The position numbers and the translations under genes were made by a program. Below the pieces are notes generated by a model that had not been told where the DNA came from, did no database searches, and saw only the letters and a list, made by a program, of their open reading frames with translations. Shown one piece after another: positions 1 to 9,637 of a DNA stretch of 64,000 nt. The DNA comes from an uncultured Lachnospiraceae bacterium (GTDB taxonomy: Bacteria; Bacillota; Clostridia; Lachnospirales; Lachnospiraceae): contig CATKXR010000013.1 in the NCBI GenBank assembly GCA_949840805.1, positions 24,370 through 88,369 on the forward strand, written 5' to 3'. Numbering within the stretch: position 1 is the first letter of the stretch; each line of letters begins with the position of its first letter.

Positions 1-2
1 AG

Positions 3-1436
3 GAAGATGAGACGTCTTCTTCCTGGGAAGAGCCTGCGTCCACGGCTCCGGAACAAAAAGAAGAGCCATCGAGAGAGCAGGAAGAATCAGAGGAAGAAAA
101 AACGGAACCGCCTTCAGATACGGCTGAGGAAAGATGGGACCGCTGGCGGGACATAGACAGGGAACCGCCGGAAGAGACGGAGCCGGAGGAAGAACCTTAT
201 GTGCCGCCGGTAATCATGCTGGCATCGGATTTGCATTATATGAGCCAGGATACCCATGACGACGGGATTGCTTTTTGGGACTTTGTGGCACAGGATGACG
301 GGAAAGTAAGCCAGTACAGTGATATAATGGTGGATACACTGGCAGAAACCGCGGTCAGGACAGCGCCGTCAGCCCTGGTGCTGACAGGAGATATTACTTT
401 AAACGGGGAGAAGGAAAATCATTTAAAATTAGCAGAAAAGCTGCACAAAGTTGCAGAAGCAGGGATTCCCGTTCTGGTGATTCCAGGTAATCATGATATT
501 AAAAACGAAAATGCAGCAGAGTATTTTGGAGAAGAAAAGGCAGAGGCAGAGTACCTGGAAACAGGAGAGGATTTTGCGGAAATATATCATGAGTTTGGCT
601 ATGACCAGGCATTCAGCCGGGATGAGGCTTCTCTTAGCTATCTCTATGCCCTGGATGACACCCATTGGATGGCCATGCTGGATACCTGCCAGTATGAAGA
701 CCGCAACCATGTGGAGGGAAGAATCAAGGAGGAGACTTTGGACTGGCTGGACGGGTATCTGGCACAGGCCAGAGAACAAGGGATAGAAGTGCTTCCTGTC
801 GGCCATCACAATCTTCTTTCAGAGAGCAGGCTTTATACCATACAGTGTACTATGGAAAACCATCAGGATATTATCCGGCTGTTTGAAGAGTATGAGCTTC
901 CTTTATACATCAGCGGCCATCTCCATGCCCAGCGGATTAAGAAGCATAAATGGGAGCCCGGGGCGGCGGAGGATGCTTATGGGATCAGCGAGATCGTATT
1001 GCCGCCTTACAGTATTCCTCCGTGCCAGTATGGCCGGATAAAATGGGAGGAAGATGGCGGCATGGCTTTTGAGACCAGCAGGGCGGATGTGGAGTCCTGT
1101 GCGGCAGCCTGGGGCTGTGAGGACGAGAATCTGCTTCAGTTTGGCCGGTATGGGCCGGAGTTTATGAAGAATGTCATAAAGGAGCAGGTGAAAAAGAGCT
1201 TTGGAACCATTCCGGACTATTTAAAGGATGAGATGGCTGACTTGTACAGCGGGTTATATTATGATTACTGTGCAGGAAACAGGATGGAATGGGATGACGT
1301 GCGGTTTACAAGGGCATTCCGGCTTTGGGAACGGTTTGAGTCGGACAGCCGGTATAAAAAGAATATGAGCCAGATGGTTGAAGATGTTAAACAGGATTTG
1401 CATGGCTGGAGACGGGAGAAAGCAGAAAAAGAATAA
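3..1436 (+). CDS. Secreted metallophosphoesterase, 5' end outside window
   Basis: Calcineurin-like phosphoesterase that should hydrolyse a phosphomono- or diester with a two-metal centre; the substrate cannot be told. The metal-binding motifs run in order: SDLHY, GDITLNGEKENH, GNHD, GHHN and GHLH. A GTG at 201 could start a protein of 411 residues, but the same frame is open back to base 3. That upstream stretch codes for a Glu/Pro/Ser-rich acidic segment, typical of the linker between a signal or lipoprotein anchor and an extracytoplasmic enzyme. I therefore annotate a gene cut by the window edge. The family is certain; export is inferred from the linker only. It lies 73 bp upstream of glgP, with no clear terminator between. 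Confidence 0.85.
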   Translation, partial: EDETSSSWEEPASTAPEQKEEPSREQEESEEEKTEPPSDTAEERWDRWRDIDREPPEETEPEEEPYVPPVIMLASDLHYMSQDTHDDGIAFWDFVAQDDGKVSQYSDIMVDTLAETAVRTAPSALVLTGDITLNGEKENHLKLAEKLHKVAEAGIPVLVIPGNHDIKNENAAEYFGEEKAEAEYLETGEDFAEIYHEFGYDQAFSRDEASLSYLYALDDTHWMAMLDTCQYEDRNHVEGRIKEETLDWLDGYLAQAREQGIEVLPVGHHNLLSESRLYTIQCTMENHQDIIRLFEEYELPLYISGHLHAQRIKKHKWEPGAAEDAYGISEIVLPPYSIPPCQYGRIKWEEDGGMAFETSRADVESCAAAWGCEDENLLQFGRYGPEFMKNVIKEQVKKSFGTIPDYLKDEMADLYSGLYYDYCAGNRMEWDDVRFTRAFRLWERFESDSRYKKNMSQMVEDVKQDLHGWRREKAEKE

Positions 1437-1509
1437 GATGCCATAAGAATAAAAGAGCAGAAAAGTGTTTAAGATCAATAGAAAGTAAGGTAAGCAAGGA
1501 GGAAACAGA

Positions 1510-3765
1510 ATGAAACTTCCGGAAGAGTTAAAGAAGAAATGCGGCAAGGAATTGTCTGCGTGCAGTAACCGAGAGTTGTATGAGGCTTTGATGGCGCTGG
1601 TGCAGGAGGAAGCCATAAAGCGGGAGAGCAATGAGGGAAAGAAAAAGGTTTACTATATTTCGGCAGAGTTTTTGATCGGGAAACTGCTGTCCAATAACCT
1701 GATCAATCTGGGGTGGTATGACGAGGTCAGAGATACCCTGAAGGCCAATGGAAAGGACCTCTGTGAGGTGGAGGAAGCGGAACCGGAGCCGTCTCTCGGC
1801 AATGGGGGATTGGGACGTCTTGCCGCCTGTTTTCTGGACTCCATGGCAGGGCTTGGCCTTAACGGTGCGGGGATTGGCTTGAATTACCATTTAGGGCTGT
1901 TTAAACAGGAGTTTGAGAAGGAACTGCAGAAGGAAACACCCAATCCCTGGATTGAGGAGAAGAGCTGGCTGATCCGAAGGGAGGTTTCCTATCCGGTGCG
2001 GTTCGGCAGCCTTACGGTCCATTCCCGCCTTTATGATATTGCTGTGACCGGCTACCGGAACAGGACCAACTGGCTTCATCTGTTTGATGTGGAAAGTGTG
2101 GATGAGGGAATTGTAGAGGAAGGAATTTCCTTTGACAAGGAAGACATTGCCAGGAACCTGACCCTGTTTTTGTATCCGGACGACAGCGATGAGGCGGGAC
2201 GGAAGCTGCGGATCTATCAGCAGTATTTTATGGTAAGTAATGGGGCAAGGCTGATTCTGGACGAGTGTGTGAAAAAAGGGTGCAATCTCCATGATCTTCC
2301 GGATTATGCGGTGATCCAGATTAATGACACCCATCCTTCCATGGTGATCCCGGAGCTGATCCGGCTTCTGACAGAGCGGGGGATTGATTTTGACGAGGCG
2401 GTTGAGATTGTGAAAAAGACCTGTGCCTATACCAATCATACGATCCTGGCAGAGGCTCTGGAAAAGTGGCCGGTTTCCTATCTGAAAGAGGTAGTGCCCC
2501 AGTTGGTGCCGGTTATTGAGATTCTGGACGACCGGATCCGCCGTAAGTACGGCAGCGAGGCTGTGGCAGTCATTGACCGGAATGATCTGGTGCATATGGC
2601 GCATATGGATATCCATTATGGATTCAGCGTCAACGGGGTGGCTTATCTCCACACGGAGATTTTAAAGAATACGGAACTGAAAGATTTTTATGAGCTGTAC
2701 CCGGAGAAGTTTAACAATAAGACCAACGGTATTACGTTTCGGCGCTGGCTCCTCCACTGCAACCATCCGCTGGCAGATTATATTACGAAAAAGATCGGGG
2801 CAGAGTACAAGCGCGATGTGGAAGAACTCAAGAAGCTGGGGGCTTTTGATGACGAGGCGTCTTTAAAGGAGCTTTTGGAGATTAAACATCAGAATAAGCT
2901 GGCTTTGAAGCATTATCTGATGGAAACCCAGGGGATTGACGTGAATGAGAATTCCATATTTGATATTCAGATCAAGCGGCTTCATGAGTACAAGAGACAG
3001 CAGATGAATGCGTTGTATGTGATCCACAAGTATCTGGAGATCAAAAAGGGCAGGCTGCCTTCCACTCCCATCACGGTCATATTCGGGGCAAAGGCAGCTC
3101 CGGCCTATGTGATCGCAAAAGATATTATCCATCTGATTTTGTGCCTGGAGAAGCTGATCGGCAGCGATCCACAGGTCAGCCCTTATCTGAATGTGGTGAT
3201 GGTAGAAAATTATAATGTGACCAAGGCAGAGAAACTGATCCCGGCCTGTGACATTTCCCAGCAGATTTCTCTTGCGTCTAAGGAGGCCAGCGGTACCGGC
3301 AACATGAAATTTATGCTGAACGGGGCTGTCACACTAGGAACTATGGATGGCGCCAATGTGGAGATTGCGGAGCTGGTAGGCAAGGAGAATATCTATATCT
3401 TCGGGGAAACCAGCGAGACGGTTATCGAACATTATGATAAGGCTGATTATGTGTCCAGGGATTACTATGAGAAGAATGAGGACATCAAAGAGGCTGTGGA
3501 TTTTATTGTGGGTGATGAACTGATGGAGCTGGGGAATGAGGAGAATCTGAAACGGCTTCATGACGAGCTTTTAAAGAAGGACTGGTTTATGACGCTTCTT
3601 GATTATGAAAGCTATGCCCAGGCCAGGGAGCAGGCATATAAGGATTACGAGGACCGGATGGAATGGGCGAAAAAAATGCTGGTAAATATCAGCAGTGCAG
3701 GATTTTTCTCCTCGGACCGGACGATTGCGGAATATAACCGGGATATCTGGAAACTGGATGTTTAA
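1510..3765 (+). CDS. glgP: Glycogen/alpha-glucan phosphorylase
   Basis: Cytosolic PLP enzyme that releases glucose-1-phosphate from alpha-1,4-glucan ends with inorganic phosphate. It has 751 residues, on the short side for the family and common in clostridia. Visible signatures are [18 protein letters not shown] near residue 97, the substrate-site [14 protein letters not shown], and the PLP-lysine region [15 protein letters not shown] with Lys at about residue 600. The ATG at 1510 follows AAGGAGG at the right spacing. No other glycogen gene is in the window, so it probably acts with enzymes encoded elsewhere. A strong hairpin terminator follows the stop codon. Confidence 0.96.
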   Translation: MKLPEELKKKCGKELSACSNRELYEALMALVQEEAIKRESNEGKKKVYYISAEFLIGKLLSNNLINLGWYDEVRDTLKANGKDLCEVEEAEPEPSLGNGGLGRLAACFLDSMAGLGLNGAGIGLNYHLGLFKQEFEKELQKETPNPWIEEKSWLIRREVSYPVRFGSLTVHSRLYDIAVTGYRNRTNWLHLFDVESVDEGIVEEGISFDKEDIARNLTLFLYPDDSDEAGRKLRIYQQYFMVSNGARLILDECVKKGCNLHDLPDYAVIQINDTHPSMVIPELIRLLTERGIDFDEAVEIVKKTCAYTNHTILAEALEKWPVSYLKEVVPQLVPVIEILDDRIRRKYGSEAVAVIDRNDLVHMAHMDIHYGFSVNGVAYLHTEILKNTELKDFYELYPEKFNNKTNGITFRRWLLHCNHPLADYITKKIGAEYKRDVEELKKLGAFDDEASLKELLEIKHQNKLALKHYLMETQGIDVNENSIFDIQIKRLHEYKRQQMNALYVIHKYLEIKKGRLPSTPITVIFGAKAAPAYVIAKDIIHLILCLEKLIGSDPQVSPYLNVVMVENYNVTKAEKLIPACDISQQISLASKEASGTGNMKFMLNGAVTLGTMDGANVEIAELVGKENIYIFGETSETVIEHYDKADYVSRDYYEKNEDIKEAVDFIVGDELMELGNEENLKRLHDELLKKDWFMTLLDYESYAQAREQAYKDYEDRMEWAKKMLVNISSAGFFSSDRTIAEYNRDIWKLDV

Positions 3766-3791
3766 ACAGGTTTTGGATTTTTAATGGAAGA

Positions 3792-3830
3792 GGCGGATGT
3801 ATTAGGAAATGGTACATCCGCCGGATTTTT
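3792..3830 (+). terminator. Intrinsic terminator of glgP
   Basis: A perfect 10-bp inverted repeat, GGCGGATGTA (3792-3801) and TACATCCGCC (3813-3822), has an 11-nt loop and is followed by GGATTTTT. It sits 26 bases past the glgP stop and just before the end of the convergent DUF3793 gene. Confidence 0.85.
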
Positions 3831-3832
3831 GC

Positions 3833-4429
3833 CTATGGCCGGTTTACCGTCACTTGTTCCAGCGAGGAACCACGGATTATCTCCCGCAAAGCCTGTTCCT
3901 TTGCTTCGTCATATTTCCGGAAAGTCCGCTCTGCTTCGGGCCGGTTATGGTATACTTTCCAGTATCGTGCAGCCAGGCTTTTTTGCCCTCGGTTGGCAAT
4001 AAATCCCTCCACATCCTCCACCGGATATTCTAAAAGTACTCCCAGCTCATGGGGAAACGTTCTTCCTGCCCCGACATACTGTTGATACCGGTTTCGCATA
4101 TGCTTCAGTACAAAAGCAACCTCACAGCTCTCATAGCCAAACCCCTCAAGAAACATCTGTACCTTTTTGTTTTTTAAGTGTGCCTCCAACCGGTTATACC
4201 GGTATAAGAACAGTACTTCTTTTTTTTCATCCATATAAAGAGGAATGCAGATGACGGGGCTCTTTTTAAGCCTCCGCCTGATCTCCTGCCAGTATCCGGG
4301 TTTTACGGTCATAAGATTGGATATTTTTACATCCTTTAATACCGGTGCGCATTGTACCGCTACCTGAAATCCCAAAAGCATTTCCGGACTGCAGCTTTGT
4401 ATAAAAGAAATCATCATTTCTGCCGACAT
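3833..4429 (-). CDS. DUF3793 family protein
   Basis: A cytosolic protein of 198 residues that I recognise as DUF3793, a clostridial family of unknown biochemical function. The family pattern is seen in the C-terminal half: FPHELGVLLEYPVEDVEGFI, then a GxKSLxARYWKVY-like stretch. No signal peptide or membrane segment is visible. The ATG at 4429 is preceded on the minus strand by GAGGAGG. It converges on glgP and is divergent from the MerR gene at 4748. In other Firmicutes such genes often sit near metal- or iron-uptake genes; none is seen here, so I assign no role. Confidence 0.8.
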   Translation of the reverse strand: MSAEMMISFIQSCSPEMLLGFQVAVQCAPVLKDVKISNLMTVKPGYWQEIRRRLKKSPVICIPLYMDEKKEVLFLYRYNRLEAHLKNKKVQMFLEGFGYESCEVAFVLKHMRNRYQQYVGAGRTFPHELGVLLEYPVEDVEGFIANRGQKSLAARYWKVYHNRPEAERTFRKYDEAKEQALREIIRGSSLEQVTVNRP

Positions 4430-4747
4430 ACCAATTCCTCCTCAATTCAATTCATTTCGTTCTGGTTTTCCTCACAGATTCACAGATTCGTTGTCTTCCA
4501 TTTAATATTTCCGGTATGTTTGTTTCTATGCCGGAAATAATCTTCCTTAAGTTGAAGATATCTCCTTATATGTTAGCCTTAGCTAACTTATATGTCAAGA
4601 ATCCTTGCCGCGCAATATTTCTCAATACGGCATTTACACAATTCTTAATTCCATTTTTATTCTCTCTTACATTTTATTACGGTTTTATTACCTGTATTGA
4701 TTTTCGCGTTTATTCCTGTTATACCAATAACTGGAGGTGGCAACATT
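4430..4747. promoter_or_regulatory. Divergent intergenic region with a palindromic operator candidate
   Basis: This 318-bp AT-rich gap separates the DUF3793 gene (minus) and the MerR gene (plus). At 4572-4587 it contains the perfect palindrome GTTAGC-CTTA-GCTAAC. The palindrome lies in a TATA-rich context suitable for a promoter, so an operator is plausible. I see no further gene here; short plus-strand reading frames lack ribosome sites. Confidence 0.4.
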
Positions 4748-5560
4748 ATGGAAAATGCGAGATACTTGATTGGTGATGTGGCAGACCTGATGGGCCTTAG
4801 CCGCGACACACTCCGCTACTACGAAAAACGCGGCATCCTGTCATCACAGAGAGGAGACAATGGATACCGTTACTATACAGAACAGGATATTTCCCGTTTG
4901 ATCAGCATACTCTATCAGAGAAAGATGGATATCCGCCTGAAGGATATGGAGATTCTCCGGTCTTCAGAGAATTCCATTGATGACCTGACTGCCATTATGG
5001 ACGGACGTTTGAGGGAGGAAGAGAAGGCGATCCGGCTTCATCAGCAGAATATTGCCCGGCTTCAGATGACAAAAGCTGACTGTGAGGATATCCGGCGCAA
5101 TTTGGGGCAGATTTCCCTGCGGGATTTTCCGGCGGCATATATTATTATCCCTCATACGGACCTGCCTGGAAGCATTGAACAATGGTTCAGCTATTCCAGA
5201 CGATATCCCGGCCTGGATATGATGTACACCTTCAGTGAATTTTCGTGGAACCGTAAGGAGGATACCATACATATGGAGCACAAGAATTCACAGCTTGTAC
5301 TCTATGAGAAGTTGAAAGATTATGTGGATTATCCGATTTCAGACAGCACTCCTCGAACGGCGGGCTCTATGCTGTGCGTGTCTTCCTGCTGCGCCTGCAG
5401 TTCTATCACCCCTTCGCCAAAGGATCTGCTTCCCATGATTACCTGGGCGGAGAAGCAGGGGTTTATGGTTTCCCAGCAGTTTTATTCCACCTATGCTTCC
5501 CATGGGCGCCTGGATGGGCTGGATACTTGTTTTGTGCGGATTTATATTCCGGTTTTTTGA
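4748..5560 (+). CDS. MerR family transcriptional regulator with effector-binding C-terminus
   Basis: A regulator of 270 residues. The N-terminal winged helix is typical of MerR: YLIGDVADLMGLSRDTLRYY, then EKRGILSS and NGYRYYTEQDISRL. A helical linker follows (about residues 75-125), then a C-terminal domain of about 145 residues that resembles the ligand-binding domains of BmrR/TipA-type regulators, including CVSSCCACSS. The ATG at 4748 is preferred over an upstream start at 4697 because GGAGGTGG lies directly before it. No efflux pump or enzyme target is adjacent, so the inducer is unknown. The palindrome at 4572 could be its site or one for the divergent gene. Confidence 0.85.
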   Translation: MENARYLIGDVADLMGLSRDTLRYYEKRGILSSQRGDNGYRYYTEQDISRLISILYQRKMDIRLKDMEILRSSENSIDDLTAIMDGRLREEEKAIRLHQQNIARLQMTKADCEDIRRNLGQISLRDFPAAYIIIPHTDLPGSIEQWFSYSRRYPGLDMMYTFSEFSWNRKEDTIHMEHKNSQLVLYEKLKDYVDYPISDSTPRTAGSMLCVSSCCACSSITPSPKDLLPMITWAEKQGFMVSQQFYSTYASHGRLDGLDTCFVRIYIPVF

Positions 5561-5624
5561 TTTATAATACTTTGTCCTACAGTTCCTTAGCATGGCTGGC
5601 AGGGGCAGAGAGTTTAAGCAGGAA

Positions 5625-5657
5625 AAAAGAGCGGCTCCGGGGAAGAGCCGCTCTTTT
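5625..5657. terminator. Bidirectional intrinsic terminator
   Basis: A perfect 13-bp stem, AAAAGAGCGGCTC (5625-5637) with GAGCCGCTCTTTT (5645-5657), has a 7-nt loop. A-rich and T-rich flanks make it usable by both converging genes. It runs into the stop codon of the 47-residue minus-strand protein. Confidence 0.85.
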
Positions 5658-5799
5658 AGGGTGCTTTGCTATCGTCTTTCAGGCCTTTGTCAATTCGTCT
5701 GATAGCATTTTCAATGACTGTTTTTGCCCTGTCGTTATTATTCGTTTCAAGTAATGCAAGCAGTGATTCAAGTAGAATACATAATTCCTGATTAGACAT
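5656..5799 (-). CDS. Small conserved-looking protein, 47 residues
   Basis: Reads MSNQELCILLESLLALLETN at its start, then an Arg/Lys-rich amphipathic C-terminus ending IDKGLKDDSKAP. It is probably helical throughout. An in-frame GTG at 5883 would give 75 residues, but the ATG at 5799 has a good ribosome site (AGAAGGTGATAT) and the upstream stretch looks like leader. I do not recognise a function. The strong shared terminator at its 3' end and its proper ribosome site argue that it is a real gene. Confidence 0.6.
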   Translation of the reverse strand: MSNQELCILLESLLALLETNNNDRAKTVIENAIRRIDKGLKDDSKAP

Positions 5800-5931
5800 G
5801 GCATATATCACCTTCTTTCTGAAGTTTTTAAGTCCACGTTTTATTTTATTATAAAGGTTTTTAAATAAGGACGCAACCCCCAAGTGAATTTTTCGTCAGC
5901 ATCAGCCGGAACGAGCGAAAGGATTTGTCTG

Positions 5932-5960
5932 TTGACAATAAAAATCGATTCCATTACAAT
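5932..5960 (+). promoter_or_regulatory. Sigma-A promoter for the 1186-residue zinc-ribbon gene
   Basis: TTGACA (5932-5937), a 17-bp spacer and TACAAT (5955-5960) lie 42 bp upstream of the ATG at 6002. This is a near-consensus housekeeping promoter. Confidence 0.8.
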
Positions 5961-6001
5961 GGTCATCAGGAAAACCAAAGGAAACCAGGGAGGATGCAGG
6001 G

Positions 6002-9000
6002 ATGAAAATATGTAAATTTTGCGGCCGGGAATTGACGGACGAGTCATTGTTCTGCGGATACTGCGGGAACCGGTGTGAGGACGGTGCAGAAGACGGCGCT
6101 TTGGATAAAGGGGAAGGGCAGGAAGAAATCCAAAAGGAAAGCCAGGACGGGAACCAGCGCTCAGATCAGTCCAAGGAGTACGGCTCCGGCATGAAAAAGA
6201 AATCTTTTATACCTGTTATTGTCGGAGGGATTGCGCTGGCAGCGGCAGGAGGGACTTTTTTCGCCATGAAACATTTTGCGGGATCTGGTATTTTAGGACA
6301 GAAGGAAGCCGGAGCGGAAAATATCTTTGACTTAAGCCAGGCGGAGCTGGCAGAGCAGTATGAGGAGCCTGAGGGGCTGGGCGTGATTGACCTTGTGGCC
6401 AGAAATCACCAGCCTGCGGCCAGGGATGTTTCAGCCAAGTGGGATAAGGGGCTTTTTTATCGTCTGGAGGATATAGGGGGAGAGGATGATAACCACATCG
6501 CGGATTATTTTGTCACCAGGATGGAACTTGTGCGTTCGGACAGCGGGAAGCTGGTTGAATATGAGGTTTACCGGGAACCGGAGACAGGGCAGGTCGAAAA
6601 GATTGTTTCCATAGAGACAAAGGAGGACGGGAGCCTGGAGCTGAGTGATTATTATTATCTGGACGGAAAGCCTGATTTTGTGTTCCGCCGCAGCGACAGT
6701 GTCTATACGCCGTCTTATGCAACCATTGACAAGACAGGGGAGCGGTATTATTTTTCCGGGGATCAGATGGTGAAATGGCGCTGGATCTATGAACCATCGG
6801 TGGTGAAGCAGTGGATTCTGGAACCGGAAGACACCTGGTATACCCAATGGGGTTATGGGGAGATATCGGAAGGGGAACAGGGGCAGTATGACGAGAAGGA
6901 AATGCAGGTTCTTAATGAAGCCTACAATACTTATGAAGCCATTGCTGCCAATGAGCCTGTGAACGTCCTCCGGGGCTGTGTAGTGGACAGGGCAGGTAAG
7001 CCCTTGGAAGGCGTGGAGGTAGGGATTGGAAAGATCGTCGGGGGAGAGATCCAAAAGCCGAAGGTAAAGGTTGTGACGAGTAAAGAAGGGAAATATGCAT
7101 GGGCCGTGGGGGAAGAACCTGAGGAAACGGCAGAGAAAACGGAATATTTCCTGGTCTTTTGTAAGGACGGATGGATTCCTTCCGTGATGAAGCTTGCAGA
7201 TATGGGAACAAAGTACCAGATAATGCAGGCCGCCCAGGATGATATGATACTTTTAGAGGAAGATGGAGAGAAGGCGGAAGAGAAAAATATCGTAACCTTC
7301 AATACATACCAGGTGGAAGCCCAGGGGGAGGAGGAGATTCTGGAAAGGGCGTTTGCGGATAATGCCAGAGAAGAGAAGGCCCCGGCTCTGGGAGGAGCCA
7401 CGGTCACAGTCTATCCGGGAGTAAACTGGATTTTGGGTAGCCCGGCGGCAGAGGGGGAAAGCTCCGCGGACGGGAAGACGAATCTGGAACTGGCGCCAGG
7501 GGTTTATACTGCAGTGGTGGAGAAAGAAGGATTTTTGTGTTCGAGGAAGGTATTTTTTGTGGAAGGAAGGGATGAGGAGCAGGTGATCTATGCCATGGCT
7601 TCTGAAAACAGCATGGACGGAGCGGAAGAGGAATGGAAGATCCTTTTAAGCTGGAATGCTTCAGAGGCAGATCCCATGGATCTGGACAGTTCCCTGTTTA
7701 CGCCGGATAAGGCGTCAATGGGAGACAGGAACTGCATTTACACCCTGAACCGGAGTGATGATGCAGGCGCGCGGCTGCTTTATGACGGGGAGGGATGCAA
7801 CGCCTGCGAGATCATTACCCTGTCCGCTCCGAAGCGGGGAAGCTATAAGTATTACGTGACCAATTATACTGACATCCAGGCGGGGAACAAGGATTCTGCA
7901 AACCTGGCGGATTCCGGCGCGTTGGTAACGGTGTTCCATAATGGTGTCCCTGTCAGGACCTTTTCCGTGCCAAAAAAGGCGGGGACAGTGTGGGAGGTAT
8001 TTGAGCTGAGAAACCAGGATATCGTGCCGGTCCAGGAGGTATATGGAAACGTAGAAGGCAAGGGGTGGTGGACAGAGGATAAGAAGCTGGCAAGGCTTTC
8101 CGAGAGGGGCCTGAGGGCGGACTGGATCCAGTCAGACGGGGAATGGCTGTATTTTTCCAATCCGGCAGATGAGGGGAAATTGTATTACTGCCGCAAGGAC
8201 GGAAGCGGGCTGACGAAATTCAGTGACAATGATGTGTGGGATTCAAGGATTATTCTGGCAGGCGACCAGGTGTATTATGTCGGGGACCGGTCTATTGCCA
8301 GAATAAAGAATGACGGGACAGGATACACTGTGATAAAAGACGGTTTTCAATTGGCGGAGACAGCAGAACCTTCCTTATATCTTTTGGGCTATGCGGACGG
8401 GATGCTTTATTATTATAACGCGCCAGAAAGTTTCGGGGGTGTGGGGGCGCTGTTCGTGGGAGAAGAAGAAAACCTCCCTGCGTGGCCTGCAAAGGAGGAA
8501 GGTACAAATGGCAGCCCTTCAAGATACTCCTTTGGGGAGATGCCTGTCAATGCGATGACAGCAGGGCATTACCTTTACTATCTGGACAGGGATTATAATA
8601 ATATCGGCGACAGTTTGTCTTTCTGCAGAAAAGACCTGGAGAGCGGCCAGGAGGAGTGTTTGAAAGCGGCAATCGACTGGGATCCATGGTCCTGGAGGAT
8701 CTATAAAGGCTGGGTCTATTATAAGGAAAACGGGGCGTTTAAAAGGACAAGGCTTTTAGGACAGGGAAGCTTTACTGAGGAGGATACCCTGGTTGAAAGC
8801 GGAGCCGGCTATGGAAGCGGGCAAATAATTTCATTTTATGATGACAAGTGCTATTACACGGGAGAGGACGGGCAGATATGCGTCATGGATCCGGACGGAA
8901 GCAGCCAGAAGGCGCTTCCTGTTTCCGGCGGTTCTTCCACAATCTTAGACGGAGAGCTGTATAGGGCAATGGGGTATGGCGGCACCCCTGTTATGGTATG

Positions 9001-9562
9001 TGATAGAAACGGAGAGAACCAGAGGGCGCTTTTCGACGCAATCCCTTTGATGAACCAGGGAGCTATGCAGGCTTATAGACGCTATTTGGAGAATTATGTT
9101 CCGGATGTGTTTGAATCCGGAGAAGGTTCCCAGTATAATATGGGACCTGATTTTGCCTGCCAGGATATTGACGGTGACGGGATCGTGGAATTGTTTGTGT
9201 GGTATGGGCATTATCGGGACAGTTATATGGACTATTGCAGGTATGGCACGAGCGGGATTCAGACAATATGGAAAACACAGCCATGTTCAAAAATCGTTTT
9301 TAATGAAAACGCAAAAGAAATTGCGATAGAGGATGTGGTTGGGAACTACCATGCAAGGGTGGCGCGTTTTCAGTATGACGGCAGTCTGATTGAGAAAATC
9401 TATGGTGATCCAATCAGTATTGACCCATCGGGTATGGAAGCGTTTAACAGGGCATATGAATCCTATGTGGAGCCTTATCCCACATTAAATTTTGTAGAAA
9501 ACACCCCGGAAAATCGCCAGAAGTACCTGTCCGGCGATGAAAAGACCGGATGGGCTCCATAA
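6002..9562 (+). CDS. Large zinc-ribbon, single-TM protein with repeat-rich extracellular part
   Basis: A protein of 1186 residues. Residues 1-25 form a zinc ribbon (MKICKFCGRELTDES, then CGYCGNRC). An acidic hydrophilic stretch follows, then one membrane segment at about residues 65-88 (FIPVIVGGIALAAAGGTFFAM). The long remainder should be outside the cell. It contains carboxypeptidase-regulatory-like folds around residues 320-540 (GCVVDRAGKPLEGVEVGIG; GGATVTVYPG), then WLYFSNPADEGKLYYCRKDG-type blades typical of DUF5050 propellers at about 700-1010. The C-terminus has an EF-like DIDGDGIVELF segment. No enzyme activity is visible. It forms a tandem with the next zinc-ribbon gene and resembles the one at 13457. 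A surface sensor or scaffold role is inference only. Confidence 0.75.
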   Translation: MKICKFCGRELTDESLFCGYCGNRCEDGAEDGALDKGEGQEEIQKESQDGNQRSDQSKEYGSGMKKKSFIPVIVGGIALAAAGGTFFAMKHFAGSGILGQKEAGAENIFDLSQAELAEQYEEPEGLGVIDLVARNHQPAARDVSAKWDKGLFYRLEDIGGEDDNHIADYFVTRMELVRSDSGKLVEYEVYREPETGQVEKIVSIETKEDGSLELSDYYYLDGKPDFVFRRSDSVYTPSYATIDKTGERYYFSGDQMVKWRWIYEPSVVKQWILEPEDTWYTQWGYGEISEGEQGQYDEKEMQVLNEAYNTYEAIAANEPVNVLRGCVVDRAGKPLEGVEVGIGKIVGGEIQKPKVKVVTSKEGKYAWAVGEEPEETAEKTEYFLVFCKDGWIPSVMKLADMGTKYQIMQAAQDDMILLEEDGEKAEEKNIVTFNTYQVEAQGEEEILERAFADNAREEKAPALGGATVTVYPGVNWILGSPAAEGESSADGKTNLELAPGVYTAVVEKEGFLCSRKVFFVEGRDEEQVIYAMASENSMDGAEEEWKILLSWNASEADPMDLDSSLFTPDKASMGDRNCIYTLNRSDDAGARLLYDGEGCNACEIITLSAPKRGSYKYYVTNYTDIQAGNKDSANLADSGALVTVFHNGVPVRTFSVPKKAGTVWEVFELRNQDIVPVQEVYGNVEGKGWWTEDKKLARLSERGLRADWIQSDGEWLYFSNPADEGKLYYCRKDGSGLTKFSDNDVWDSRIILAGDQVYYVGDRSIARIKNDGTGYTVIKDGFQLAETAEPSLYLLGYADGMLYYYNAPESFGGVGALFVGEEENLPAWPAKEEGTNGSPSRYSFGEMPVNAMTAGHYLYYLDRDYNNIGDSLSFCRKDLESGQEECLKAAIDWDPWSWRIYKGWVYYKENGAFKRTRLLGQGSFTEEDTLVESGAGYGSGQIISFYDDKCYYTGEDGQICVMDPDGSSQKALPVSGGSSTILDGELYRAMGYGGTPVMVCDRNGENQRALFDAIPLMNQGAMQAYRRYLENYVPDVFESGEGSQYNMGPDFACQDIDGDGIVELFVWYGHYRDSYMDYCRYGTSGIQTIWKTQPCSKIVFNENAKEIAIEDVVGNYHARVARFQYDGSLIEKIYGDPISIDPSGMEAFNRAYESYVEPYPTLNFVENTPENRQKYLSGDEKTGWAP

Positions 9563-9570
9563 CAATGATT

Positions 9571-9600
9571 TCCCAGGCTCCCGGAATCGGGAGCCTGGGA
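9571..9600. repeat. Perfect 13-bp stem-loop between the two zinc-ribbon genes
   Basis: TCCCAGGCTCCCG (9571-9583) and CGGGAGCCTGGGA (9588-9600) pair perfectly around a GAAT loop. No U-tract follows on the plus strand, so it is not a standard terminator. It may protect or partially attenuate the transcript between the two genes. Confidence 0.6.
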
Positions 9601-9637
9601 CCGGAAAAACAAAAATTAAAATAATCAGGAGGAAACC

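Noticed and set aside
1891..2652. Minus-strand frame of 253 residues inside glgP
   Set aside because: Long only because of codon bias in glgP; no family signature and no ribosome site.
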